Positions 24,951 to 35,807 of a DNA stretch of 64,000 nucleotides are shown here, piece by piece. Numbering within the stretch: the stretch's first letter is position 1; every line of letters begins with the position of its first letter. Source of the stretch: Piper betle (lineage: Eukaryota; Streptophyta; Magnoliopsida; Piperales; Piperaceae); contig JAURVB010002055.1 in the NCBI GenBank assembly GCA_033002965.1, positions 45,706 through 109,705 on the forward strand, read 5' to 3'. A program made the position numbers and the translations under genes. A model generated the notes under the pieces. The model saw only the letters and a program-made list of their open reading frames with translations, made no database searches and was not told the DNA's origin.

Positions 24951-25302
24951 CTATAGGTGGAGTCCTTTTGTCTTTCAAAACCAAAATTTTGGGCTGGGTT
25001 GAATTGGGTAATTAGGTTCAGTAATATATTAAATTTTGGGCTGAGTTGGGTAATTAGGTTCAATAATATATTATGAAAAGTTATGGGTACACTTTAAAAA
25101 CAAAGCATCGTAACCTCCACATTCTGTATACGTGTTAAAAAGTGTCGGCGAAAAAATTATTAGTCGTACGATCACTAAATTCAGACGCTCTGTAAGTAGG
25201 TATATTTTTAAGAGGTGTAAAATAATTACATTAACTATACGGATTTGACTTGTTTCACACGGTTATCAGAAATCTAAAAACATTAGAATGTTTAGTTTTT
25301 TC

Positions 25303-26219
25303 TATGGTTGTAAAATTTAGAATCGGAATTAGAATCGGTTTTGAAAAGAATCGGAATCGGTTTTCGAAAAAATCGGAATCGGTCTAAATCGGACAGGAAT
25401 CGATTTAGTTGAATCGGTGTGAAGCGGTCGTATATAATAATTTGACAATTTATAACAAAAATATATAAAAATTAGATATTGATGTCATTTTAATATTATT
25501 ATATGTATTATATTTTATGATATTTTTCATATTTTTTAAGATTTTTTTTTGAATTATTTAGAATTAGTTATTATTTTTGGTTCGAGTCGGACACGAGTCA
25601 AGTTTTAATTACGAGAATACCACCACAAGTATTTTTTTCCCCTTCGCCCGTTCTCTCCCGCATCCTCCCTCCTTCCCCGTCTCTGTTGATGCCGCTGCCG
25701 CTGCGCCGCCCCTCCCCCCAGACCTGCCCCGCCCCACCCCCTGCCGCGCCCTGCACCCACCGCGCCCCGCCTCCCCTAGCAAGCCCCGCCCTGTCCCTCC
25801 CCGCTGCCGCCGCCCCACCCGTCTCCCTCGCCGGTCGAGCCCCGCCCCTTGCGCCCCAAACCCCACCCTCTAGATCCTCCCCCTACCCCCCACCCAGCCC
25901 CCGTCGCCCAGTTGCCGCCGTCGCCACTCGCCGTCACAGCCCCCTGCCCCCCACCCCGCCCCACCCCGCCCCGCCATGGCCGCTCGCCGTCTATCACCAC
26001 CGTCCGAAATCGGCCGATTTAAGCCGATTCCAGAATCGGCCGATTCCAGAATCAGCAAATTTAGGCCAATTCCAGAATCGGCTCAAATTCGTCGAAATCG
26101 GCAAATTCACGGACCGATTTGAATGAAAACCAATTCAAGTAGTTTTTTAAATCGGTTTCCTTCCGATCCAAGTAGAATCAGCCGATTCAAATTCGAAATC
26201 GGCGATTTTCACAACACTG
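25303..26219 (+). mobile_element. hAT-like non-autonomous TIR element, copy B, with 8 bp target duplication
   Basis: gttttttc occurs exactly at 25295-25302 and again at 26220-26227. Between them the element starts tatggttgtaaaatttagaatcgg and ends cgattttcacaacactg, imperfect inverted ends of the cagtgttg type used by hAT elements. Subterminal regions are arrays of aatcgg words (25320-25430 and 26005-26200). The interior is an AT-rich module (25430-25610) followed by a C-rich tract (25640-25990). There is no transposase frame. The 8 bp duplication plus end sequence make hAT the likely superfamily. Confidence 0.8.
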
Positions 26220-26227
26220 GTTTTTTC

Positions 26228-26793
26228 AAGTACATTATATCTCTTAATTGCATTAGCATTCACTGGAGTTGAATTCTTTCCCAGAATTCTCAGAAATCTA
26301 AAACAAAGAATGCTTAATCCATCCGATTGCATGGACTTCATGAATAAATAAATGTTAAATGACCAGCTTCAAATATTTATCTTAAAGGAGCTAGTACTCT
26401 AATAAATCTCAACTCTGTTGTTTCAACTTATTAACCAAGTTGATAAGCATGTTTTCACTAATTCATTGTATTTTAACCTGATAAGTGTTAAATGTATGAC
26501 TAACTATCTAGGCTAAGTAACTAATTAGAAGATCTTACGACAAGTATTATGAAATATAAATGGATAATCAAATTTCTTTATTTGAATACTTGAATTACAT
26601 GGCAATGAGACGATTTAATATGCTCCTTGAGCTACAGTCATCCATAAATTTAGTCCCCATTTAGTCATTGTCAAGGTGTCCAAAATATATATGTATGTTT
26701 AGGAAGCATAAATATAGCACAATATATAGTAAGTATAGTAACTATAATTGATGAAATTATGGATTATGTTCTATAGTTGAAAGCATTTCTTAG
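26228..26793. other. Intergenic region
   Basis: AT-rich; the part nearest 26794 is the likely 3' UTR of the minus-strand gene. Nothing else is seen. Confidence 0.4.
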
Positions 26794-27956
26794 TCATCTA
26801 CATTCTTGTATCAAGTTTAGGCAAACAAGAGCTATATGAGTATCAAACCAAGAATAACAAGAAGTAAAAGATGCGGGTAAAAACATCAAGATCCATAGCA
26901 AAACCGACTTGTAAAGGGATACTCCTAGAGCATGCAGCCAGGGATAATCCTGTAGCTTATCCATTGGATCCTGAGCTTGCTTGAGGCTTGGCCTTGGCCA
27001 CTTGCTATGTCTCTTCTTTGTAGAAAAGGAAAAAACATCTAAATGACCAGCAACTGGGCCACTATTGAGATGATCAATTAGAACATTAGATCTGAAAATC
27101 AGACTCGTCCCACTGCAAACAGCAGATTCTACGTTTTGTTCTCTCTTCACCCTGTCCTTGACAAACCAGTCACAAATTTTCCCAGCATTAAGCTCCTCAA
27201 TCGGGCAGCCTTCCTGCTCTGATATTACTTGCAGCAAGTTCAAGGACGAAATCTGGAGCAGAATGTCAGCAACATACAGCAGATGGTTACTTATATGGTA
27301 AAATCAACTATCAGGATATCTATATATATTAAAGCAACCGCTTGGAACAAAACTCACATGGGCTTGCCTGTCTTAGGATTTGATTAATGTTTAGCTCCAA
27401 GACACGGATGCATTCTCCGAGGAATTTAATTGATTTATAGCTTTACAGTTCATTACAGTGATTGAAGAGAAATGAAAGATTGAAATTGGCTCAGAAAAGG
27501 TAAGAGCTGAGGGATTAGTAGTACTCATACAGTCAACCGGCAGAGGAATTTCTCATGGCTGCTCAGACCGGACATTTCAACAAGGCCTGCTTCTTCCAGT
27601 GTAAGAAAGCTTCTCCTGCCACTTTGCGCCTCCCCACCGGCCGCTTTCATCTCGACCCTCCTCTTCTCTCTTCTTCCACCGCCAGTAGCACTAGCTATCG
27701 CTGCGGATTGCTTCAATGATGGGAAATCCGAGAGAAGCCCAGAAGAAAAGTTTGAAGGCAAATTGTTGTTTTTTCGAAGAAAAGCACAACAGTTAGGCTG
27801 CTTGTAAGCTCCCGCCCAAGGCATCGCTGGGAAGTTCCGGTGGTGAGCAACGGGTGAGAAGGAGAGGTCGATTAGATTTGGTCTCATATCGAAGTCTCTG
27901 GTTTCTGTTCCTCGTGGGTTGGTAAAAAGACCAGTTTGGCCATTTAAATGTTCCAT
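26794..27956 (-). CDS. Conserved plant protein of unknown function, two exons
   Basis: Exon 1 is 27956-27531 and exon 2 is 27252-26794, joined by a 278 bp GT-AG intron (donor gtatga, acceptor ctccag), giving 294 residues. The best-conserved-looking part spans the junction: LEEAGLVEMSGLSSHEKFLC, then LNLLQVISEQEGCPIEELNA and GKICDWFVKDRVKREQN. I recall this segment from an uncharacterised land-plant family (At4g01935-like), but that is memory, not a search. The N-terminal ~90 residues are Ser/Asn-rich and could be a plastid transit region. A hydrophobic stretch (SVLLWILMFLPASF) near the C-terminus could be a membrane segment. The start is the first ATG of the open frame. The function is unknown to me. 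Confidence 0.65.
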
Positions 27957-28360
27957 GAGGTCTGCTGATATGTGCTTAGCTCAATATTGTCCATCTCCTT
28001 CCGTTTTGCTTGGACACACTTCAAGATTTAAACTTCGCCTATAGTAGACATTCAATTGAAAACATCTTTACTTGATTACTTGTTTCCATAATAAACAGCC
28101 GAAGATGCGAGTATTTGACAAAACCTCGGAGAGAGGGGCTTAGAAGGTATGGAATGAAAAGAATAGCATAGCCTCGTTAGTTTCTACTTCCTACAGAGAC
28201 AAGTTTAATAGAGTCCCAGAGGCAGAGCAAAGCGACAAAGTGCAAAGTAGAATTAAAGAAGTTTCAGCATTTGCAAATACATATTTCACGAATCCAAACC
28301 TAAGTATACATATATTGAGGAAGAGTAAAGTTAAAACTTGGCTTTGATCATAATGTGATA
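27957..28360. other. Intergenic region
   Basis: This contains the upstream region of the gene ending at 26794 and the probable 3' UTR of the next minus-strand ORF. No other feature is seen. Confidence 0.4.
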
Positions 28361-28594
28361 TCACCAATTAGGACCCCAGCAAATCAAATGAACAAGCTTC
28401 TCGGCCTTCTCCTCCTTCCTTTTGAGGGCAGCGTTGGCATCCTCGACGGCCTTGTTCTTGGCCGCTTCGAGGGCACCGGCAAGATGCCTCACTTGAAGAT
28501 GGGACGAGTGCTTGCGGGTGTCGGTGACGCCGCCGCTTCTTTGCATGGTCTTTAAGGTGGATTCCAACTTACAAATGCGCCGTCCGCCGTTCAT
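28361..28594 (-). CDS. Wound-induced peptide family (DUF3774) small protein
   Basis: A 77-residue ORF starts at a true ATG (28594). It ends in LVHLICWGPNW, close to the family's C-terminal signature YLSCWGPN, which defines the plant wound-responsive WIP/DUF3774 peptides. Before it is a Lys/Glu-rich helix (ALKRKEEKAEK), as usual in the family. The N-terminal 40 residues are unlike typical members, so an upstream exon or different start is possible. A (TA)n tract lies about 110 bp upstream. It sits 1.6 kb from a second member on the same strand, suggesting a small tandem cluster. Family members are induced by wounding or stress; their molecular role is not settled. Confidence 0.7.
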   Translation of the reverse strand: MNGGRRICKLESTLKTMQRSGGVTDTRKHSSHLQVRHLAGALEAAKNKAVEDANAALKRKEEKAEKLVHLICWGPNW

Positions 28595-30189
28595 ATTCTG
28601 GCGGCGACAAGGGAATCGAATCGAATAATATGAAAAGAAAATATTGAAAACGAAGAAATAATTAGATGCACACGACCATCCTATGCTCTAGAGAGCCGCT
28701 TTATATATATATATATATATATGCAATGCAGTGGCATGGGGAGGAGAAGAAAGAGGTGAGAGTCGTTAAGTGGAAAACAGGGGAGGGTAAAGCAAAAACT
28801 GGGACTGAGCTGCTGGTTTCTGATGTATTTACCATTCCCCACACGCAAGGCTTCTAGTCTGTTCAACTACAATCCTGATTTGAATTCTTGCGGTTCCAAA
28901 CAACAAGATGCTTTTATGAGATTGACAACGCTATTTTCAACCAGTGGTGAGCATTACGAGATGAATGAATGGAATCTATGGATGGCCGGCCGACCAGATG
29001 AATCGCCACCCACGCGCCAAAAAGATTGGTATCAGGTTCCTGCATGTTATGGGCATGGCGGCATCTTTGACGGGCTTCGGCCCACTGGCCATATCATGGT
29101 CGATCGATTCTAGGTGCAACCGTTTTATTCGTTAAAAAAAAGATTCAGATCTTTGATCCCCTTACATCTCTGAATCTATATATCCGAATCATAATTTTAA
29201 ATACAGTATTGTTCTTTCCCATTATATATACCCGCTTTACAATCCGGTCAGGTTTAAACTTTTATATTGTTTTAATCTGCACTGGTTTTTTAATATGGAT
29301 TTTTAAAAAATCGTTTTTTTTTAAAATTCTGATATTTATGATAAAATATATTTTTAATATTTAATAAAATATTTTATTTATAATTTTAAAATAAAAAATA
29401 ATTTACTAGAAGGTCTTATAATTAATATTAACTATAAGACCTAATAAAAAAAAGATAAGCACGGATTAAAAACCCACTTATTGTTTAAATAATAAAATTA
29501 CCGTATATATATATATCTATTTAATGAGTAAGTGATCTCGTGAAAATTAATTAGGCCTTAGAGTATTATTAACTATAAGGTACTCTCTGCCGACTATGAA
29601 ATCGAAATAATAACCAATACACTATTTAAAACTATGGTTTGTTTCCAAAGAAGAAATATATAGGAACCAACCAAAAAGCTCCAGTTCTAATGATTATTAT
29701 AATTGTAAGAAAAAAGAATTTGTAAACTTTAGACCGGCGACTTTGAATAGGGCTATTTATGTGATCATCCTCATCCCATCTTATCATCTAAAACAATATG
29801 GCTTGCTTTGACCATACTTAAATTATTGCTTAGAAATAGAGCAAACTTTTTTGCACTTCGAAAGGGTGTCTAATTAATTTTTCGATTAATTAATGGTCGA
29901 TTTGCCGGCCAAAACACCACTGCATGCATCGATAGGATTGAATTAAATCAAAACAACCAACTTCCCTATAAATATAGTTGAATTGGTACTTCCGTTTTTG
30001 TGATCAATTTGTACTGGATGGTAGATTGCTTGGAAAACATGAAAATGGGAATTAACTAGGCTACGATAATGCAAAGATAAAACTTACAAGTAATGGGCAT
30101 TACAACTTATTAAGGTCTAAATATATGAACACAAGAAAGAATTATCAAATGGTTTACAGCCGATGGGATGAAAAGAGAGACTGGGTTGA
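28595..30189. other. Intergenic region between the two WIP-type ORFs
   Basis: A (TA)n microsatellite spans about 28701-28722. 29280-29540 is very AT-rich. No gene supported. Confidence 0.5.
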
Positions 30190-30465
30190 TTAATTAGGAC
30201 CCCAGCAGCTGAGATAGATCACCATACGAAGCGACTCTTCCTTCGTCTTCAACCTTTTCCCGCCGCCAGATTCGATGGTGTTGAGAGCAGGCCCGGCGTC
30301 GACAGTGGCCGGAATTTTCTGGGCCGGAAGCATGGAGGAGGAGGAAGAAGCCTTGTTTTTGAGGGGCCTGAGATGAAGGCTGGTACTAGTGGAGGAATGG
30401 TACTCTTTGATGGCCTGTGCTGCTCTTATACCCGCCCGGTACACCACCCTGCTTGCAAACCTCAC
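30190..30465 (-). CDS. Wound-induced peptide family (DUF3774) ORF lacking an ATG
   Basis: This is an open frame of about 91 codons ending in EESLRMVIYLSCWGPN, the exact C-terminal hallmark of DUF3774 wound-responsive peptides. The upstream part FASRVVYRAGIRAAQAIKEY has the short amphipathic character of the family N-terminus. The frame has no ATG before this region: the listed start is a GTG (30465) and an in-frame stop lies about 30 bases further upstream. The nearest in-frame ATG is at about codon 46. An ATA two codons upstream of the GTG sits where a start would fit, so the ATG may have mutated, or a short upstream exon supplies it. A tatatataaa sequence lies at about 30498-30507 (minus strand). 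It may be a gene, or a pseudogene damaged only at its start. Confidence 0.7.
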   Translation of the reverse strand: MRFASRVVYRAGIRAAQAIKEYHSSTSTSLHLRPLKNKASSSSSMLPAQKIPATVDAGPALNTIESGGGKRLKTKEESLRMVIYLSCWGPN

Positions 30466-31380
30466 TCGTATTCCACAATCACAATGGAAAACAGAGATTT
30501 ATATATACCTCTCGTAGTAGCCAATTGAGAGATCATCGTTATATGCTGTGTGGAAGACACACACATATATATAGACATTAGAGCGGGGAGGAAGGAAGAT
30601 ATGTACATCGATTGACGATGATGATGCAAACTAAGCGGATAAGTACTCCACGCCAATGCCCCGGGAATAAGATACAACAAAGGGCGGTAACACTCAACAG
30701 GATCTTTTTCTATATTCAACTCCGTGAAAAGGCGGCTGTAGATGAAGTAGCAACGAAACTCAATGGGTGGAGACGATCCAAGCTCGCTTATGACGCCCAT
30801 TGTGATGATGTATAAATAGTTTTTTTAAAAAAATAAAGAGGATATTTTTTTAATATTATCAGGTGTTATTAATTAATTTTATAATAAAATAAAAAATTAT
30901 TTTTTATACATAGGAAGAGGTAAATAAAATAAATTAATTGGATAAGATTAGTAGAACCGTTAAACGAGTGAATGAGTCCAATTTTATTTATCTTCAAACT
31001 CAAGTTTGAATGACTCGCCTTAAATTATATTCGAATTTGAGCTGGTATATATTTAAATTAGTTTAATTTTGACTACTTTAGTAGTATTGAACCTATGTGT
31101 CTTTAATTTAAATATTTATTATTTAAATTATCTCACGTCTTTATTATTATATTATATATAAATAAATATAATTATGTATAATTAAATTTATTATTATTAT
31201 ATATATAATATAAAAATTATATTATTATATTATTTTATCAAATTAAATTATGAGCCAAACGTTAAATACTTACGAACTCGCTCATTCAATTAACACGTAA
31301 TCTCCGAAAAAGATTTTAAAATTTATTAATTAATTAATTAATTAATGAATAAGAACTGCGGGGCCCGTGGTGGAAGACGT
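30466..31380. other. Intergenic region
   Basis: 30830-31310 is extremely AT-rich with decayed gactcg/actcgc repeat words and an attaattaattaattaatt run near 31322-31344. No gene supported. Confidence 0.5.
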
Positions 31381-31389
31381 CCACGTGTC
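31381..31389 (+). promoter_or_regulatory. G-box / ABRE-like site upstream of THF1
   Basis: ccacgtgtc contains the palindrome CACGTG (31382-31387) and the ABRE core ACGTGTC, about 220 bp before the THF1 start codon. G-boxes bind bHLH/bZIP factors and are common in light-regulated plastid genes. The role here is inferred. Confidence 0.5.
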
Positions 31390-31605
31390 AGAAAATTAGT
31401 GAAGGGAAGGGGGAGACGGTGGTGGAAATGGAATTTGACTCGGATAAGCCTCTTCTTCTCCTTCTTTGCTGTGCTCTGCCATGCTTTGACGACGGCCATG
31501 TCCGCCACCTCTTCCTAACCACTTCTATCTCTCTTTTTCGGTCCTTGTTCTTCTACTTCTTCGTAACATCATCACTGCTGCATCTCTTGCTATTTGTTGC
31601 TCTCG

Positions 31606-34600
31606 ATGGCGGCCATTGCATCGCTCTCCTTCGCCGCCGGCCCGCTCGGCCGCACCTCCGATTACTCCTACCCGCCACCCACCACCCGGCCTCTCAACTT
31701 CCCTTTCCCTCTTTCGCCCCCTCCGCCTCGTCTCCGCTCCTCCCCTTCTCTCCTAGTTCGCTGCGCCGCCTCCGCTGCTGGTACTCTACTCCCTCTTCCA
31801 CTCTTCTTCTTCTCCTCCTTCTTCTATTTCGAGTTATTACCCCATTACTAGTATTATTTGTTTCAATGCTAAATTCACGCCAACTGCTAAAAGATTGCAT
31901 TTTTTTCATACCCATTATAATTTTAGCTCTGAGAAATTTGCTGCCTTTGAGTATCACTGAGCTTAGCCTACCAAGGGAATGAAACTATAGTTTACTCACT
32001 GCATGCTCAATTGATGTATTTTTTTAGTTCATTCACTGAATTTTTTTCTTTAATATAATTTTACTATCATGCTATCCACTGATGAATGATAACTATTAGC
32101 TTTACCCACCAGATTCAATTCGAGTTTAACTTCTCTGCAGGCATCCCAACCGTGTCTGAGACCAAGTTAAATTTTCTCAAGACGTACAAGCGGCCAATTC
32201 CTAGCATATATAACGCTGTGTTGCAAGAGCTGCTTGTTCAACAGCATCTAATGAGATACAAGCAGTCCTATCAGTACGATGCGGTCTTCGCTCTGGGTTT
32301 TGTGACTGTCTACGACCAGCTCATGGAGGGTTATCCCAGTGATGAAGATCGGGATGCTATTTTTCGCTCCTATATCCAGGCTTTGGAGGAGGATCCTGAT
32401 AAATACAGGTTCTTTCTTTCCTTCCTTCTTTCTGCACAACTTTTATATCTGCCATGGTCTGTTATGTTCCATTCTTAAGACTGGGAACTCGCTACATCGC
32501 TTTTGTAAGCCTCCTCTGTTTACTATTAGCTCATATGCTTTCAAAGACGATTTTTGACATTGTAATAGTGAGTGATACTACTAAAATCCTAGAATCCAGT
32601 TAGTCTTATTTGTTGGCTTTCCTTGTGATCAGTTCTCATATACAATTCTTGAATAACGCACCTGTGTTGTAGTTTAAATAGGCAACAACTAACTACCACC
32701 ATCTCAACATTCTAAAATGAGTAATTTGTTAACAGATCCGGCTCATGTCCACTAATATGGTATCATGCTCCATTCTCCATATATGTGGATACTGATACTT
32801 AACCTTCACAAGTGGTGTCTATGTTCTAGGTTGTGCTATCTCATACCAAGCACATCTTAAAATCATAGCTCATTGAGAGAAGCAGAAATGTATTCAATTC
32901 TTTTGGTCCATGAGTTGCCTGTTATAAGGTATGGGGTATAAGATAACTGCATTTGCACATTCTACAGAAGTGATGCACAAAAGCTGGAGGAATGGGCTCG
33001 CACGCAGAATGCAGCTTCACTTATTGAGTTTTCGTCTAGAGAGGGAGAGATTGAGGGTGTTTTGAAAGAAATTTCTAATCGAGCTGGGGGGAAAGGCAGC
33101 TTCAGCTACAGCCGTTTCTTTGCCATTGGACTCTTCCGTCTTCTCGAACTCTCCAATGCAATGGAACCATCCATCCTTGAGAAGGTAATATTTCTGTTTT
33201 GCTACTTTTACAGATCTAGTTTTTCTTTTCTTCTAACATGAGAGATACATCCTTTTTCATTGCCTATACTAGTATTGCTTAATTTCTTCATCGCTTGGTT
33301 TTGTGCGAAGTTTCTACAGCTTTTTTACTTGACTGTAAGCCACAACAAAATTTTCTGCAATACTTATGGTTACAAATCTAATTGCTACAGCCGCTTTAGT
33401 ATCAATCACTGTCATTATCTGTAAATTAAGCCAGGAAAGTTATACAGGGTACTAAATCAGCTAAATCGAATGTAGAAGAAAAATGAAAGAGAAGCAAAAT
33501 TTTCTCGCCAACTACTAATTCTTTTGATGTCATTATTTGCTATAACGAATTTATTCCTGCCATCCATTCAAAGATTGTAATAATGCTCATGTGTGGGCGA
33601 GTTAACATCTGACCTATTTTTATTTACACAGTATTTACTGAATATAGTGGACATCGATCACTATATACAACATGTGTATATCTAATTACAATAACTGAAG
33701 GTTCTTTATTCACCATTACCCTACAAAACTTCAAAACTGGCTCACCTATCTTCGACATTTATATGGTCTTTTCTAGTGTTTGCGGCAAAAATTTGTTCCA
33801 TTTGCATAAAAAATATTATTTATTGTATTCCTATTGAAGATACTCAAAAACAAAACGCTTAGTTGGGTATTAGCTTTTGTTTTTGATTGCCAATGCGCAG
33901 TCAACTGCTTATCCAACGTACTTGGGGAAGTTTTGGCATGCTTTGATTTTTGAGAAGGTAATATTTCTGTTTTGCTAGTTTTACAGATCTAGTTTTTCTT
34001 TTCTTCTAACATGAGAGATACATCCTTTTTCATTACTTATACTAGTACTCCTTAATCTCTTCATCACTTGGTTTTGTGTGAAGTTTCTACAGCTTTGTTA
34101 CTTAACTGTAAGCCACAACAAAATTTTCTGCAATACTTATAGTTACAAATCTAATTGCTGCAGCCGCTTTAGTATCAATCGCTGTCATTATCTGTAAATT
34201 AAGCCAGGAAAGTTATACAGGGTACTAAATCAGCTAAATCGAATGTAGAAGAAAAATGAAAGAGAAGCTCGCCAATTACTAATTCTTTTGATGTCATTAT
34301 TTGCTATAACTAATTTATTCCTGCCATCCATTCAAAGATTGTAATAATGCTCATGTGTGGGCGAGTTAAGATCTGATCTATTTTTATTAACACAGAATTT
34401 ACTGAATATAGTGGACATCTATCTCTATATACAACATGTATATATCTAATTACAATAACTGAAGGTGCTTTATTCTCCATTACCCTACAAAACTTCTGAA
34501 CTGGCTCACCTATGTTCGACATTTATATGGTCTTTTCTAGTGTTTGCAGCATAAATTTCTTCCATTTGCATAAAAAATATTATTTATTGTATTGCTCTTT

Positions 34601-35173
34601 ACAGTCGTTAATGTTAAGTCTTTTTTTGTCTATTTTTAATGCATGGGGTTATTTTTTCCCGATGTAACAGCTTTGTGTTGCTCTAAATGTGAGCAAAAGA
34701 AGTGTAGATCGGGACCTCGATGTCTATAGAAATCTCTTGTCCAAGTTGGTTCAAGCTAAGGAGCTATTGAAGGAATACATAGACAGGTATGAAACTGGCT
34801 TACCCTTACCCCAATAATGGAAATTATTTTGGGGAAAAATCATGTTAGTCTTGTGCATATTCATGATCTGAAAAGTAGTAATCAGATTGGAATTTGTCTA
34901 CATATTATGCTATGCTGCATAACCAAATTCAAATGGGATAATATGATTCTTGGGTAGATCTTGTTGCTAATATGGCTAGAAATATACTTTTTAAATAGCC
35001 AGTATCTAATATCTAGTAGGAAAGAAAGTTGTGGGCTTTCATATGTTGATCGATAAAACCACATTTGTTGTTGGTGCAGGGAGAAGAAGAAAAGAGGGGA
35101 AAGGGCAGATTCTCAAAAGGCAAATGAAGCAGTCACTCAATTCGTAGGAGACTTGCAATTTGCTCACAACTAA
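31606..35173 (+). CDS. THF1: THYLAKOID FORMATION 1 (THF1/Psb29)
   Basis: Five exons are read: 31606-31780, 32141-32408, 32968-33184, 34671-34786 and 35080-35173, all GT-AG, encoding 289 residues. The first ~60 residues are Ser/Pro-rich with a cleavage-like VRCAAS, a plastid transit peptide. The mature part follows the family closely: PTVSETKLNFLKTYKRPIPS, YDAVFALGFVTVYDQLMEGY, EGVLKEISNRAGGKGSFSYS, SRFFAIGLFRLLEL, LDVYRNLLSKLVQAKELLKE, and a basic coiled-coil tail (REKKKRGER). THF1 acts in chloroplasts in thylakoid biogenesis and photosystem II dynamics. The start is the first ATG in the transit frame. A CACGTG site lies upstream. Intron 3 contains a ~650 bp direct duplication. The gene converges on the diacylglycerol kinase gene, with 634 bp between stop codons. 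It appears intact. Confidence 0.96.
33176..34593 (+). repeat. ~650 bp direct duplication in THF1 intron 3
   Basis: Sequence from 33176 (cttgagaaggtaatatttctg) to about 33831 recurs from 33949 (ttgagaaggtaatatttctg) to about 34593 with only scattered differences and a few small deletions. The repeated block includes the exon 3 splice donor. The copies are separated by about 115 bp of other sequence. Confidence 0.93.
33901..33957 (+). other. Potential cassette exon created by the duplication
   Basis: The 57 bases between gcgcag (ending 33900) and the duplicated donor gtaata (33958) form 19 open codons, STAYPTYLGKFWHALIFEK, in phase with exons 3 and 4. A T-rich tract precedes the acceptor. Known THF1 proteins have no such insertion, so use is uncertain. 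Confidence 0.4.
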
Positions 35174-35807
35174 TAAGACGGACAACTAGCTTTTGCTAGG
35201 CAACGCAGTGCAGTGTTATTTTGTAGCAAGTAAAAGGCCAAGAGATTCATGTTGTATGTTTGCATATCAAATATCGAAGTGCGGGAAATGCTGAAAGCGA
35301 GTATAGTAGGCTTAACTTGTCTGTGTTTCAATCAATTTGTTTGTAATTTTAACTTCCCTGTATTTTACAGCTATTCATGTTAAATATAGCGAGCGATCCT
35401 TGTTGTAAATGTTATCAAGAGCAATTGATTGAAATATTTATGAAAGTAAACGATCCAGCACATGTCTATCTCAAATTTGTTTTCTGTGCTACTCTAAAAG
35501 AATGAACAGTTTCAAGTGCTTGCAACGTAGTATGGAGAACAATGGTCTTTTAACACTCTTAAAATCATCCTTATGGCACGCTAAGGATAACAAATTAGTC
35601 AGCCACATACAAAGTGATATCACATTCAATGTCAATAATGTCAATGACTACAACAGTGGCCTTAGAACACTCATTCACACGCTTGAACGGCAAATTATTA
35701 CAAGAACATCGATGTACACACGAACTTTCCAAGACTTGGCGAAGAATACAAGGAAATCACATCTTTTCATTGTTACAATACCTTGTGCCTTAGTAGGCCT
35801 GATTATA
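35174..35807. other. Convergent 3' spacer between THF1 and the DGK gene
   Basis: This holds the probable 3' UTRs of both genes. A small ORF at 35502-35822 (+) is antisense to the DGK end and has no recognisable content. Confidence 0.5.

Noticed and set aside
25577..26126. Pro/Ala-rich ORFs in the C-rich heart of the TIR element
   Set aside because: Same base-composition artefact; the region is bounded by target-site duplications of a transposable element.
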